Assembly: GCF_013373865.1 (NCBI RefSeq)
Contig: NC_050467.1
Coordinates: forward strand, 39,169,132 to 39,233,131
Length of the DNA: 64,000 nt
DNA from: Monomorium pharaonis
Taxonomy: Eukaryota > Arthropoda > Insecta > Hymenoptera > Formicidae
Reading direction: 5' to 3'
Shown here piece after piece: positions 25,452-36,979 of the stretch; positions within the stretch are counted from its first letter, which is position 1, and every line of letters begins with the position of its first letter. The notes beneath the pieces are model-generated. The model saw only the letters and a list, made by a program, of their open reading frames with translations. It was not told the origin of the DNA and made no database searches. The position numbers and the translations under genes were made by a program.

Positions 25452-26134
25452 GTGAGTGATTTTTTATCAAATCAATTATTTGAATTTATATCACGTATAT
25501 GTGGAACAAAGTGATATGTGGTAAACGTGATGCGAGATAAAATATTGGTTCTGTTCCATGCTATATCTGTACAGTGTCAGAGTATTGCACATTTTTTATA
25601 GAACATGATTATGCACATTTGCATAAAACAGATTTAAAATATGAATGCATATAATTGTAAAATTTACGGGTATAGCGTGAAACAGAACCAAATAAACGTG
25701 GACATAGCATAGATGAGACCTAAAAATTAAGTTACGCACATTACCTACGGGATTCGTAGATATTTGACTACATAGTTCAATGTGCACATTTTATGCACAT
25801 AGAGACGCTGATGGATGAAAACACTTAAAACCTAAAAGACCTAAAACGACGCGATGACCACTCTGCTTTAAACAACCCATAGATACGAGATTCATATTTT
25901 ATTGATTGTCGGAACGCGGTCTACCTGTTAAAACTTAGTTGATTAGAGATCAGGTTAAAGGGAAACGAATTTTAAATGATCGTCACATGTGGCTTTTTAT
26001 TACCCACTTTTCATCAGTTAATAGAGGTTAAGATACTTTCTTCGTAACACAAACATTACAAACTTCGTTTAAAGTTTTAGAGCACGTTTGTATTGTGGTT
26101 TGCATTAAGAGATTGATTTTTTAAATTTAACAAA

Positions 26135-27933
26135 ATGGGGAAATTTAAAAATACTTTACAGAATAATCAAGCACCTGCTGTAAAAATTAATATGAGAACG
26201 TCCATCGTGAAGGTAAGGTCGATTTTTGTAATTTTTTAATTTCTTCATACTACACACTGATGAGGTTATTCTATATATTTGTTAGAAAAATCGAAAGAAT
26301 TGTAATTATAGCATTTATATATAATTATATATATATTTTTTTTAATTTAAATAGCAATACAAATACATTTTCTAGAGACGTTAAAATATATGTAAGAGTT
26401 ATTGAATTTTGTTATAATCATAAAGTAATGAAACTTAATTCAGATGTGTGATTCAACGTATATATAGAAATTTAAATAATATAAAGTTTAATAAGTCTTT
26501 TTTAATGTCATAGTTTCTTTTATTTCAAGTTTTGTAAGACAAGATTTTTGGTTTTTGTTTTAGAAAAAAAGAAAGAAAGGTAAAAAGTCATTAAGTAATA
26601 TACATAACAATAATTTAAAGAAACAAAATGTATCTAATAAAATAATAAAAAATACTTTTATTAATATGCAAAATAACAAGAAAAAATCAAGCAAATCCAA
26701 TTTTAAAAATAAACTTGGTGTAAAAGATACAGAAGAATTGTATATTCCAACAAAATACTCAAAGGATAATAAAAAATTAGAGGTATTTAAAAAAGTACAA
26801 ATTAAAAAAAGAAATAAAAAACAAAAACAAAGTAGTAATCTTAATCATGTGAATAAGGATGTTACAATGGTTGATAATGCAAGAAAGAAAAACAAAAAGT
26901 TACAAATGCCTGCAAAAAATCTTGATATTGAACATAAAAAAAAGAAAATTAAAAAACTTGAAAAGATAAATGAAAAAAAGTTGAAACAAATGTCAACTAA
27001 AGCAGAAGCACAGCAGATTAAACCTGACGAAGTATTAAAACTGAACAAACATAAAATAAATATTAAACAATTAGAAGAGATGCTTGCCAGTAAATCGAAA
27101 TCAAAGCAGAAAGTTACACAACTTACTTTGAGAGATAGAATGATGACACAGTTAAGAGCATCTAGATTCAGATTTATAAATGAATTATTGTACACCAATA
27201 ACAGTTCTCTATCTAAACGTTACTTTAAAGAGGATCCTGATTCTTTCCTGGCTTATCATGCCGGATATAAGCAACAACTCGAACAATGGGCAGTAAATCC
27301 ACTGGATGTTATAATATCGTCGATTAAAAAGCTGTTTGTATACTATATTTTTAAAAGAAATGTATTTATTATTTAAATATGAAAACTGCAATGTCTTGAT
27401 AAAATATAGGCCAGTGGACAATGTGATTGCTGATTTTGGTTGTGGTGAGGCACGACTCGCTACTTCTGTTCCTCACACAGTACACTCATTTGATTTCATC
27501 GCTCTGAATAACAAAGTAAAAGCTTGCGATATGGCTCATACTCCATTACTAATGAACAGCGTCCATGTTGTCGTATTTTGTCTCTCTCTAATGGGATCTA
27601 ATCTTAACGATTATATAATGGAAGCTAACAGAGTTCTTAAAATCAAGTAAGTAATAACAGTATTCTCTCTTCAATGATGATAATGTAAGAAATTAATGCT
27701 TTTATTTTAATAAATTTAGTGGAATCTTGAAAATAGCCGAAGTCGAAAGCAGATTCGAGAACGTAAACGACTTTATAAAATTGCTGCGTGGTTACGGTTT
27801 TAAAAATACATGGAAAGACTTGTCTCACAACCTGTTTTATTTTATGGATTTCAAGAAACAAGAGGATATAACCATGAAAAGAAAAAATCTCTCTCCAATC
27901 ACACTAAAATCATGTTTGTATAAAAAAAGATAA
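26135..27933 (+). CDS. RRP8: ribosomal RNA-processing protein 8 (rRNA m1A methyltransferase)
   Basis: RRP8 is the nucleolar SAM-dependent methyltransferase that makes N1-methyladenosine in large-subunit rRNA. Four exons join in frame: 26135-26212, 26564-27333, 27410-27646 and 27720-27933, giving 432 residues, close to the family length. The N-terminal half is very Lys/Asn-rich and disordered, as in other RRP8 proteins. The C-terminal domain carries the family signatures: LRASRFRFINE, then NPLD, the SAM-binding ADFGCGEARLA spanning the exon 2/3 junction, VVVFCLSLMG, and LKIAEVESRF. I chose the ATG at 26135 because it precedes a clean gtaagg donor and a basic start; no upstream exon is needed. 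An AATAAA lies shortly after the stop (about 27,980). The gene converges on HELQ. Confidence 0.93.
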
Positions 27934-28459
27934 CATTGTATTATTGTATTATTTCAACAATGTTTTATTTTTTACACATAATAAAACTTAAAAAACTAAG
28001 TTTTTATTATAAAAATGTTCCATACTATGTTAAAATATTACTATTACTTCTAAGTAATAAGTTGATATTAAACATCATATGGATAATTATTCTATGTGTC
28101 TGCTTAAACAATGTATTATGTTTTGAAACACATTGCTCTATTAGGCACAAATTTTATCATTATAAAAAATTAATATCTAGTAATAATTATGTATGATTTA
28201 TAATATATAAAATCGTAATTCAGTTTAAAAATAATTTATTAATATTACATAAATACTTAACAGACATAATTATATCATTATACGAAACATTATTTATATA
28301 TAATTCATAATTTTAAATTTACATAATTAACTTCAATTCATTCTCTAAAGAAGATATAATTCATTTATATTTATCATTTTGTCAGGTCTCTATGAAATTA
28401 ATTTTTTCATGAGACTTATCTCGTTTAGAAAAAATATTTTTAATAATTATTATTAATAT
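27934..28459. other. RRP8-HELQ tail-to-tail interval
   Basis: AT-rich sequence that holds the 3' UTRs of two converging genes. I see no further gene in it. Confidence 0.6.
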
Positions 28460-31400
28460 TTATAAATCAACTACTATTTGACTTATATTTATACCGTCTA
28501 ATATATCTTCACACTCATCTTTTAAATCCTCCGCTCTTTGCAATATTAAAAGCTGTAATTTACCGTAATTAATGAAATAACATAAAAACGAATATATTTT
28601 CATTAATACAGATTATGTGACTTACTTTTGCTGCGGTTATAATTTGCGCGACTATTTTATTACTTAAATATGGAATGTGTTCCTTTATTTCTCTTGGATT
28701 AGCTTTCGCTATAGATTGCAAAGTCTTATAGCCAGCTTTGTACAATTGACGAGCTCTACCCTGATAAAGAATAATTAAAATAAATGTATATATAGTTTTT
28801 GTTCTCTAAACATTTGAATGTTACAATGACATAAAATTGATAACTTACTATTTTAACTGATGGCAATTCCATCAACTTTTCCAGTTCTGCTGGACAACAA
28901 TAAGATAACTTTTTGCTGAATGTGTTTAACATCTCAGTAAAAGCCCAAAACTCGGGTAATTCCTACAAAATAAAATTTAAGATATAATAATATATTTTGA
29001 AATTTTTTCGGTTATACTATATTCATCATAATAATTATTAGGCTACTAACTCACTTATTTACCTGGCAAAATCTAACTACAGAAGATGCAAACATTGAGA
29101 CTGCATTTAAAAGACCTTGTATAACACCTCTATTAACTTGATATTTCTCGGCTACAGAATAAACTGTGTGATGGTTCCATAATTCGTATACTATTAACGT
29201 CACATAAAATCTATGAACTACCCTCGTCTCGACGGACTATAATAAAATTATTTTTCTTATCTAATTAAAGCAATATGTTTTTAAAGATTAATTTCAATTA
29301 TTTGATAAACTCACCTTGGGTATTATACCATCACGTAATTTATTGGCCGCAGCTTCTGTTATTCCAAGAAGCCTAGCAACTTGCATTTGACTTTCAGTTA
29401 ACTCCATTATCTTAAATAATATAAGAATATTAAATAATATTATATAACACCATTATTTGCAACATTAATATATAAAAATGTAGATAATATTACCACATCA
29501 TAATAAATACTGCCAATGGGAGTGATTTGAGATATACTGTCATAAGGTGTGACAAGATATAGAAGATGAAGATTGTCGATTAAAATTAAATGCTTCTGAG
29601 CTGCTTTTAAATCCTCATACAATGTATATGCAGTTTTTAAGTCAATCGGCCCTGCAATAAATCCATTGTGAAATATACATTTGAAAGCAAAAATAAATAA
29701 AAACTTCTTGTCACTACCTTTCATTGCAGCTTGTCCCAAATCACAAAGCTGAAATTCAGTTTCACTTGTAAACATAACCGTTTTTACTCCCTTTTTACTC
29801 GGCAATTTTTTCACACAAGTGGATTCTTGAGACGGAATGATGACAGTCACGTTACGACTACCAGTATTACTGCCTTTACTCTTTACTTTTATTACGCCAC
29901 ATTTTAATAACGCCGTTATCGTTTCGTCTGTGATTTCCTTCAGATTAATGCCTATTCTATTTTGTTGAATACTGAGTAAAGTCGTAGCTGTCAATTTATG
30001 CAATTCAGATCTAGTCGATGCCATGTTTAATTGTATTGTACTTAGAATCAAATTGTTAAGTCCCTTGTCGTTTTCTACATATAAACTACTCAGTGAGTCG
30101 TCCATCTGAGAAGTCAACAAATTTTTTACCTGTAATATAAATTACCTGTAATATATTTCTTAGTTTTAAGATAACTAGATATATGCACATACAAAAACAC
30201 GCGCTTTCGATCTTACTCTACAAATTCTTACTTTATTGATTTCCGATTTTCTACAGATAAGTATACTTTCTCCTAAAACTCCCATACCAGCGCGACCAGC
30301 CCGACCTATCATTTGTTTGTATCTACTCAAATTCAAGAACTGATTTCCAACGTAAGGACTACGTAGGATCACCTAGTAAAAGACAATATTAGCAGCTGAA
30401 AATGTTAGCCATTATTTGTGCATTACTAGTTATAATAATGAATTACCCTTCTTGCTGGCAAATTGACACCAGCCGCTAAAGTCGATGTGCAACATATTAC
30501 ACATATAGTAGTTTCTCTAAAGGCACCCTCTAACAAACGCCTTTCTTCAGACGTAAGACCAGAATGATGATAGGCTATGCCTAGTTTGATAGTTTTCTGC
30601 AGAATGGGACATAATCCTTCTTCAGTCTTAAGGGCATTTAATAAGGTTTTTTTTTCATTTAGTTTGTGATCATACAAAGTCCTAAAATAATAAAACTTCA
30701 ATGCATGTATCTATATAATATAATAATCTAAAAAATTAGTAAAAAATTAATAAATATGATAAAATATTACTTAGGCAAGATTTTGGTTAACAATAAAGCC
30801 ACATTTTCACAATTTTTACGACTTGAGCAGAATATAAGGCATGAATCATTTGGTATGACTTCCATTATTAAGCCTCCAATTCTATCTGGATCCAACATAG
30901 CTATATTATCTGTATACTTTATAATAAAATTATCTATATTAATATATTATGTGATATTGTCTTTTATACGCAAGCTCTTGCAAATAATAAGCAAATAATT
31001 TGATTAGATCACCTTGTAATCATTAACGCTCATATCAACTAATATTTCATCACTATTTAAGTCGACTATCCAGATATCATTCTCACATTTCACGTATTCC
31101 GTTATTTTAACTGGTCGAAAGTTTTGAGTGTAAGTGTCTGCGTTAAGAAATTGTGCGATTTCCTTTAAGTTACCTATCGTCGCGCTCATTCCGATCAAAC
31201 GTATTATATCTATAAAAAATTTGTATTTTATTAAAAGAAAAACAGCTTTCATATTTTAGAGAAAGTATTCATATTTTCTATGTAATTTCTATGTAATTAT
31301 ATAAATATCTATAATTACCACTGAAGAACATTATCTTTGTAAGAAGCACTTCTAACGTGGCTCCTCTTCCTCCAGATTCTCCAAGCAGATGTAATTCATC

Positions 31401-32733
31401 AACAACTATAATACCAACCTAAAATGTTTCTTGTCATTACAATCTAATACAACAACTATTAATTATTTCAATTTACCTCGGTTAAACGTTTTGTTTCTAT
31501 TAAACTATTTACAAGTCCTAATGCTTTCTCTATGGTACATATGTAAATGCTGTTTTTTCTTCGCCGTTTGATTGGCGGATAACGTCCTTTGGTACCAGCA
31601 TATTCCTCGATTAAGAAACCTAATTTTAATGCTAGTACAGCCATTGATTGAACCTGCATAAATGAATTTGGGCTTAATTAATCATATATACTCATATATG
31701 GTTTTTCTAATATATCAATCTTAAAGTGTGTCTTACCTTTTCCTGTACCAAAGCCACATATGGAAGTATAAAAATAGCATTCTTTTTGTTACAAATAATC
31801 TCTCTCAACATTAATATCTCTGCGACCAAGGTTTTGCCACCACTCGTTGGCAGAGCATAAATTAAATTCTTCTTGGTTCTAATAGCCAGTTTTAAGCATT
31901 CATCTTGCCATTCTACATAAAAAAGAACAATAAAAATTATATCTAAAGAAATTTCTTACAAATTTTATTTATATAAACTTACGATATAATTCACAAATTC
32001 CTTTAATTTCTTGTATCAATTTTTTCACAGTGTCTGATAAACCGTAAAATGAAAGACAATTTGTTTTCTTTTCCATCTCCTTGGACACTGATTCATCGTC
32101 ATTTAAACGTAATCTTTTTTTAAATATTTTACACTCATTTAAAGTTCTAGACTTGGTTTTTAAAATTGGTGAACCAACTGTGTTATCTCTTTTAAAAACG
32201 CTCTCTTCCAAGGTATAATCACCAAAGTTTGTGATATGCAAACACGATGCATTACTCATCAAAACATCTTGGTGTAAAGTATTTTTATGTAATTGATCTA
32301 AGGATGTTTCCTCAGTATTATGATCTATATTGACTAATTCAGAGTTCGGATCCTCTTTGTAAAATGTATCAAACATATCAAAACTACTGATGTTATTGCA
32401 ACTTTCTGGAGCAATCTCCTCCTCTGTTTGCGAATCAAATTGAGCAAATATTTGATTCATTAAGGTTTTGTCTTGCCATTCGTTTACGTTGGGGAATACT
32501 TTGACACTAGTTGTTGCTTTGCTTGCCTCCTGTTTTTTGAAAGCTTGTACTGACGATTCATTGAATTCTTGGATAGGCTTGGTTGTTTCTGAAGAGATGT
32601 GCAATCCATTGTCAGGTTCTATGTTGCACAGTAACGTGTTATCCAGCATCAACAGAGATTCAACGGCGTATGGCAACTTCGACTCACCATTCTTCAAAGA
32701 TATTTTGCAGTTCTCTTTATCGGCATCTTCCAT
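28460..32733 (-). CDS. HELQ: helicase POLQ-like (HELQ), ortholog of Drosophila mus301/spindle-C
   Basis: HELQ is a superfamily-2 Ski2-like 3'-5' DNA helicase for replication-fork and double-strand-break repair, working with RAD51 paralogs. The coding sequence starts at the ATG at 32733; an in-frame stop precedes it, and a 5'UTR intron (donor gtaagat near 32,849) lies upstream. About 250 disordered N-terminal residues (32733-31983) precede the helicase core. Core motifs in order: I PTSGGKT (31912-31737 exon), Ia/Ib (31653-31477), II VVDELHLLGE (31418-31319), III GMSAT (31209-31013), IV IFCSSRKNCEN (30916-30771), V TSTLAAGVNLPARR (30681-30447), VI QMIGRAGRAG (30372-30232). The exon from 30129 starts the winged-helix part, and the last exons form the ratchet/HhH region ending ISQIVVDL at 28460. 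All motifs are intact. A 66-nt intron (29652-29717) is in frame and stop-free, so its retention would only insert 22 residues. Confidence 0.93.
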
Positions 32734-33078
32734 CTGGCAAATCAATTCTGAAAGAGTGAATCTTTGCAAATTTGCCTACATATATTTACCTTTGCATTTT
32801 ATTTCGTTGTTTAACTAAAACGCAAAATAATTACTTTTATATCTTACAAGAGCATCGGATAGTCTCCAGATTGAATGGAATTGAAAACAATTCCTCTTGA
32901 TCAAACAGCTGATCGGTTCATATTCACTGTGCGAAAATCTCGCGACATCGATCACTCGAGTCTCGTAGCGATGCGCTATAACCTATCACGATCTCACGTG
33001 TGAATCGTGTGATTAACGTGCGGTATCCTGGAGTGACGAAAAAATTCGGGTTTGCTGCATCTAGTCGATAGAACAAAA
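32734..33078. promoter_or_regulatory. bidirectional HELQ / ZNF330 promoter
   Basis: Only about 345 bp separate the two start codons, and this includes the HELQ 5'UTR intron. The part at about 32,930-33,010 is locally CpG-rich and contains a CACGTG E-box at 32,995-33,000. Head-to-head spacing implies a shared promoter; this is inference from layout. Confidence 0.6.
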
Positions 33079-34470
33079 ATGCCGAAGAAGAAGACTGGGC
33101 AGAGGAAGAAGGCCGAGAAGCAGAAGCTCCGGCAGAAGGAGATCAGAGCTGCCAAGGAACAGATTGACTTAGCCAAGTTTCCTTGCAACTCCGTGATGGT
33201 GAGTACCTTGTCTGAGACATGCAACACAGCAACAGAAACACCTTCCATTTCTAATATGATCTTATACGATTGTCACAGGAATGCGACAAATGTTGTAAGA
33301 AGCAAAAGAGTCGTGCCTTCTGTTACTTCTGCCAGAGTGTGCAGCGTTTGCCCATATGCGCGCACTGTGGCAAGATCAAGTGCATGCTGAAGACAGGTGA
33401 CTGCGTGGTACGTCATCCCGGCGTCTTCACCACGGGATTAGGAATGGTGGCAAGTAAATCTACGTCTTTGTTATGTTGTAGAGAGTCAAACATTTATCTC
33501 TGCAAATATTTATCAGTTGTACGGTATCATTAACGAAATATCTTAGGGAGCCATATGCGATCACTGCGAAGCATGGGTATGCCACGGAAGACGTTGCCTC
33601 ACCACTCATGCTTGTATCTGTCCACTGACAGATGCTGTTTGTCAGGAATGCGAGAGAGGTGTTTGGGATCATGGTGGAAGGATATTTAAATGCTCATTTT
33701 GTGCTTGCTTCTTATGCGAAGATGATCAATTTGAGCATCAAGCGTCGTGCCAAGTATTGGAGGCAGAAAGTTTTAAATGTAATAGTGGCGATGTATATTA
33801 GGAACATTGCACATCTTTTAAAATTTAATTTTAATTATACTTAATTTGATATATTTGTAGGTCAATCATGTAATCGTTTGGGACAGTATTCTTGTCTTAG
33901 GTGTAAGACATGCTATTGTGAGGATCATGTTCGTAGAAAAGGTTTTAAATACGAGAAGAATAAGGCTATTCCTTGTCCAAAATGCAGCTATGAGACATCA
34001 CAAACAAAGGATCTAAGCATGTCTAGTAAGCATTGATAGAATATTCATATAAATTATATTATTTATTAGATAAGTTTATTTGTTTTGCATTTTTAAAGCG
34101 AGAAGTCACAAGTTTGGTAGACAGAACCAAGGTGGTCCATCCGAATCTGACGATGAAAACAGTTATGGTAAATCAAGATTCTTTTCTGTTTCTAATAAAA
34201 ATTTGAATTTTGGAATATTTATATATCTACGTTGTAATATCTTTGAGTGAATATTTTCTCTTTGCGGCAGAAAATCAAGAGTCTTGTTATGGAACTACTA
34301 GTTATGCTAATGATAATGAAGATGAAGATGATGACTACGACGATGATGATGAGGATGACGATATAGATGATGATGACGACGATGATGATGATGATGAATC
34401 GTCAAGTACAGATGAAGAAAAGAAAGAGACTAAAATACAAGAAACTCCAGATAATAAAAATAAAGCTTAA
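33079..34470 (+). CDS. ZNF330: zinc finger protein 330 homolog (nucleolar cysteine-rich protein NOA36)
   Basis: This is a conserved Cys-rich nucleolar protein associated with pericentromeric chromatin in mammals; its biochemical role is not settled. Six exons: 33079-33198, 33279-33449, 33547-33778, 33861-34025, 34099-34167 and 34271-34470, giving 318 residues, the usual family size. The N-terminus is Lys/Gln-rich (MPKKKTGQRKK, nuclear localisation). A Cys/His-dense core follows with CDKCCKKQ, CYFCQSVQ, CAHCGKIKC, CDHCEAWVCHGRRC, CSFCACFLCEDD and CNRLGQYSCLRCKTCYCEDH. KFGRQ and an Asp/Glu-run tail end the protein. Intron 2 needs a GC-AG boundary (gcaagt at 33450) to restore MVGAICD. An AATAAA is at about 34,736. 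Confidence 0.93.
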
Positions 34471-34856
34471 CACTTATTCAAAGATATGCAAAGCAAGAAT
34501 TAAAAATAAAATATCGATTATTAAAATGTTGAATTACGCACAAGGAAGAAATTTGAGAATTCTTAAAGATTAATTTAAATAATTTTGTAAAATACAGATC
34601 AAATTTATAATCCTTAAGTATTCATATATCTAATGTGTATAATATTTAAATTTGATATCCTATTTAAAACAAATGTATACGAGGAATACAGCAAATTTAA
34701 TACCGAGCAAAATATATAGATATACTGTTAAATATAATAAAGAAATCATGAAGAAATAAACATTGTTTATTGTACACGAATTTTATGCAATTTAAATAAG
34801 TCTTACAAAATCATATTATAGTACACAATCATAATACGTATACATTTGAATATACG
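34471..34856. other. ZNF330-SPCS3 tail-to-tail interval
   Basis: AT-rich 3'UTR sequence. It contains an AATAAA signal for ZNF330 at 34,736-34,741. I see no other gene. Confidence 0.6.
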
Positions 34857-36379
34857 TTATACGCGCAATGTTGTGTATTCAGACGGGAATGCGAAAGTAT
34901 GAGAACCAAGAGCATTAACACTAGGTAACAATCCAGCGTTTGGAATAATGTTCCAGGACAACGTTAATGTTACATTCTTATTTCCCCTATAAAAACAAAA
35001 AGTAAAATATATATTACTGTTTATGTGTTTGTCCATAAAAATTACAGAAGCTTTATTTCTTTAACAATCAATTTTGTTTTACCTGAGGCCTTTGCCATCA
35101 TCCCAAAAATAATATTTTGTGTTCATATTCTTGAAATCGAGTACAGCATTATCTCCACGAAGAACTATTTTGTCCCATAGTACTACCTGCCAATATAAAT
35201 GATACCATTAGTTAAATCTTTTTAATTATGTTTTGTTTTTCTTTACAATGCCACAAAAGTTATAACAATTTGAAAATTACAGGTTCCTCAGCCTACAAAT
35301 TTATTCTTATACTAATAAAAGAATTATGCTTATTAATTTTAGATAGATATTCAAACATAATAACAATCTATGAAATTTTTATATTTTTGGTAATGCTTTT
35401 TGATACGATACATACTCTCTTAAAAAAAAAGCAATTGAACAAAGTAAGAAGATACATACGGTAAAATTCCCATACCTGATTAAATACATTATTTTCTGTC
35501 TGATATTCTGCTGTGAGGTATAAAAACAATTGCTTAACGTTCCAGTTAAACAATGGAGTGAGATGTAAAAATTTTGTAAGGCAAATATAATTAAAAAATA
35601 TATGAGTTTAATGTAATGTTGTTTTATGAAATAAGTTATTTTTATCAAAATTCAGCTCTTTATCAATAGCATGACAATTAAAATAAACTACGATTTAAAT
35701 AAACTTGTACATTTAAACAAATCAAATAAAATTTAATTTTAACTGCACAGAGACATTTGTACAAAAAGGATATCAGTTTGTAGATCAAAAGTTAAGTAAC
35801 CCAAATCATTTTTTTCTCTCGATGCACTGTAATCTGGCACATTCTTTCTGCAAAATAAAACATATTTACAATTATAAATATGTGAAATTATGTAATACGT
35901 TTAATCTTTAATATCATGAAACATAGTACAAATTTTGATATATTTGTAATTTAGATCATAAAGAAAAATTTAGTTTCTTGCAGACTATTGCAACTTATGT
36001 CCATTTCTAATAATATGGATTAATTTTAATCTCAGTTTAATTTACTTTTTATCCTCTTCCAGTTCTATGAATTAGAAAAAGATAAGTAAATTAAACTGCG
36101 ATGAAGTTAATTGATAAAAATGGAGTACAATATGGATTCTTTGACAGAAACGTAAGCACGATTTAATTGAAATATAATAAATTGTGTAATAAACTGTATA
36201 ATACAATAAACTTATATATTCACATTCGACACTTACACAACAACTTTAACCGTATTTAATGCTGCGTTCGCTCTGTAATCGATAAATACTGTTGAGAGAA
36301 AACAGCAAAATGTGAGGAAAGCCGATACACTCAACGTATACGCCAAGATAGCATTTCCTCGTGTTAGAAAAGTGTGCAT
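34857..36379 (-). CDS. SPCS3: signal peptidase complex subunit 3 (Spase22/23)
   Basis: SPCS3 is the essential 22/23-kDa single-pass ER-membrane subunit of the signal peptidase complex. Five exons: 36379-36237, 35847-35774, 35564-35476, 35186-35083 and 34986-34857, total 540 nt, 179 residues, the family size. The N-terminus MHTFLTRGNAILAYTLSVSA leads into a hydrophobic membrane segment (about residues 12-34). The lumenal domain then shows DLGYLTFDL, LFNWNVKQLFLYLTAEY, VVLWDKIVLRGDN, KYYFWDDG and NVTLTLSWNIIPNAG. Intron 2 (35565-35773) starts ATATCCTTT and ends in AC, a U12-type AT-AC intron; only this boundary restores the LQTDLTPLFNWN reading. An older MITE copy lies in intron 1. The gene is head to head with ARL1. 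Confidence 0.94.
35565..35773 (-). other. U12-type AT-AC intron of SPCS3
   Basis: The 5' splice site on the minus strand is ATATCCTTTTT, matching the U12 consensus. The 3' end has a branch-point-like GCCTTAC and then AC about 11 nt later. No GT or AG pair near these points keeps the frame, whereas AT-AC gives a perfect join with one codon base left of the intron and two right. Length is 209 nt. Confidence 0.85.
35996..36125. mobile_element. diverged MITE copy in SPCS3 intron 1 (family of 15,168)
   Basis: Both arms are recognisable: the left contains GGATTAATTTTAATCTCAG and the right is the complement of a GTTTAATTTACTT segment. It is more diverged than the copy at 15,168-15,312, so older. 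Confidence 0.6.
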
Positions 36380-36979
36380 TATCGCGCCGTTAATAATCCC
36401 TCGATAATCGTGGTGTTTCTATTAAATTAAAATGCCTTAATCGATACAGCTGTGCGGGATCAACGAAATTCTAACCAACGCGCATTGTTTCCCCGATCGG
36501 AACCTTTCAACGTCAGCAGGCTCGCAACGTGACAGTCACCGGTTTACGTTCGTAAATGAATCCATACGTCGTTCGTCGCCAAACGATGATGGTGATGTGC
36601 TCAGATATGCTCACGTTTGCGAGAGAGAAACAAAGCGCACTGACGAATGATTAAAACAATTTTTTTCGATGAATTTAAGAACGCATCGAATTCTAAAAAG
36701 AAAAAAAAAACGGAGCAACAATCGTTCGCGCGGACGAACCGGACAGAGGGGTTGAATCTGGACCAGTTTGTCTGGTGATTTCTAAAATTCTGGTTTTTCG
36801 CGTTGAAACGTTGGCGATCTTGCGGGTGAACCGCACTGAAATAGGTCGGCATACTACGCTGGTATACGCGAAGTAAGGAAGGGTGTCGCGGCCCGGTTAT
36901 CTGGACACGTTTATGGTTATTAAGTTTGACAATAAACATCGGACGGTCCTGTATGACTCGGAGTTAACGATACGTCAAC
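36380..36979. promoter_or_regulatory. bidirectional SPCS3 / ARL1 promoter region
   Basis: 600 bp between two divergent start codons. The part at about 36,460-36,960 is GC-richer than its surroundings. A minus-strand open frame (36,601-36,939) overlaps it but resembles no protein family I know. Shared-promoter function is inferred from the head-to-head layout. Confidence 0.55.

Larger units (their letters stand above)
23173..25864. repeat. 2.7-kb imperfect palindrome (long inverted repeat)
   Basis: The whole segment folds on a centre at 24,700/24,701, inside GGCGGTTGACCGCC. Outer ends are AGAGCGGTCATCG on the left and CGATGACCACTCT on the right. Homology is continuous from the centre to these ends: for example a 'TTCTCGAACCGCATATTAAT' block near 23,890 matches its complement near 25,365. 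Differences are scattered substitutions and small indels plus two insertions in the left arm. Without those, the arms are about 1.2 kb each. The middle third is GC-rich and promoter-like, with GTACGTGACT/AGTCACGTAC flanking the centre and an ACATGGCGGC word (YY1/Pho-like) in complement. It could be a foldback-type transposon with very long terminal repeats or an inverted duplication of a promoter plus first exon. I find no transposase and no convincing target duplication. Confidence 0.85.

Noticed and set aside
34367..34573. Poly-Met frame overlapping ZNF330 end
   Set aside because: Shadow of the Asp-run tail of ZNF330 in another phase.
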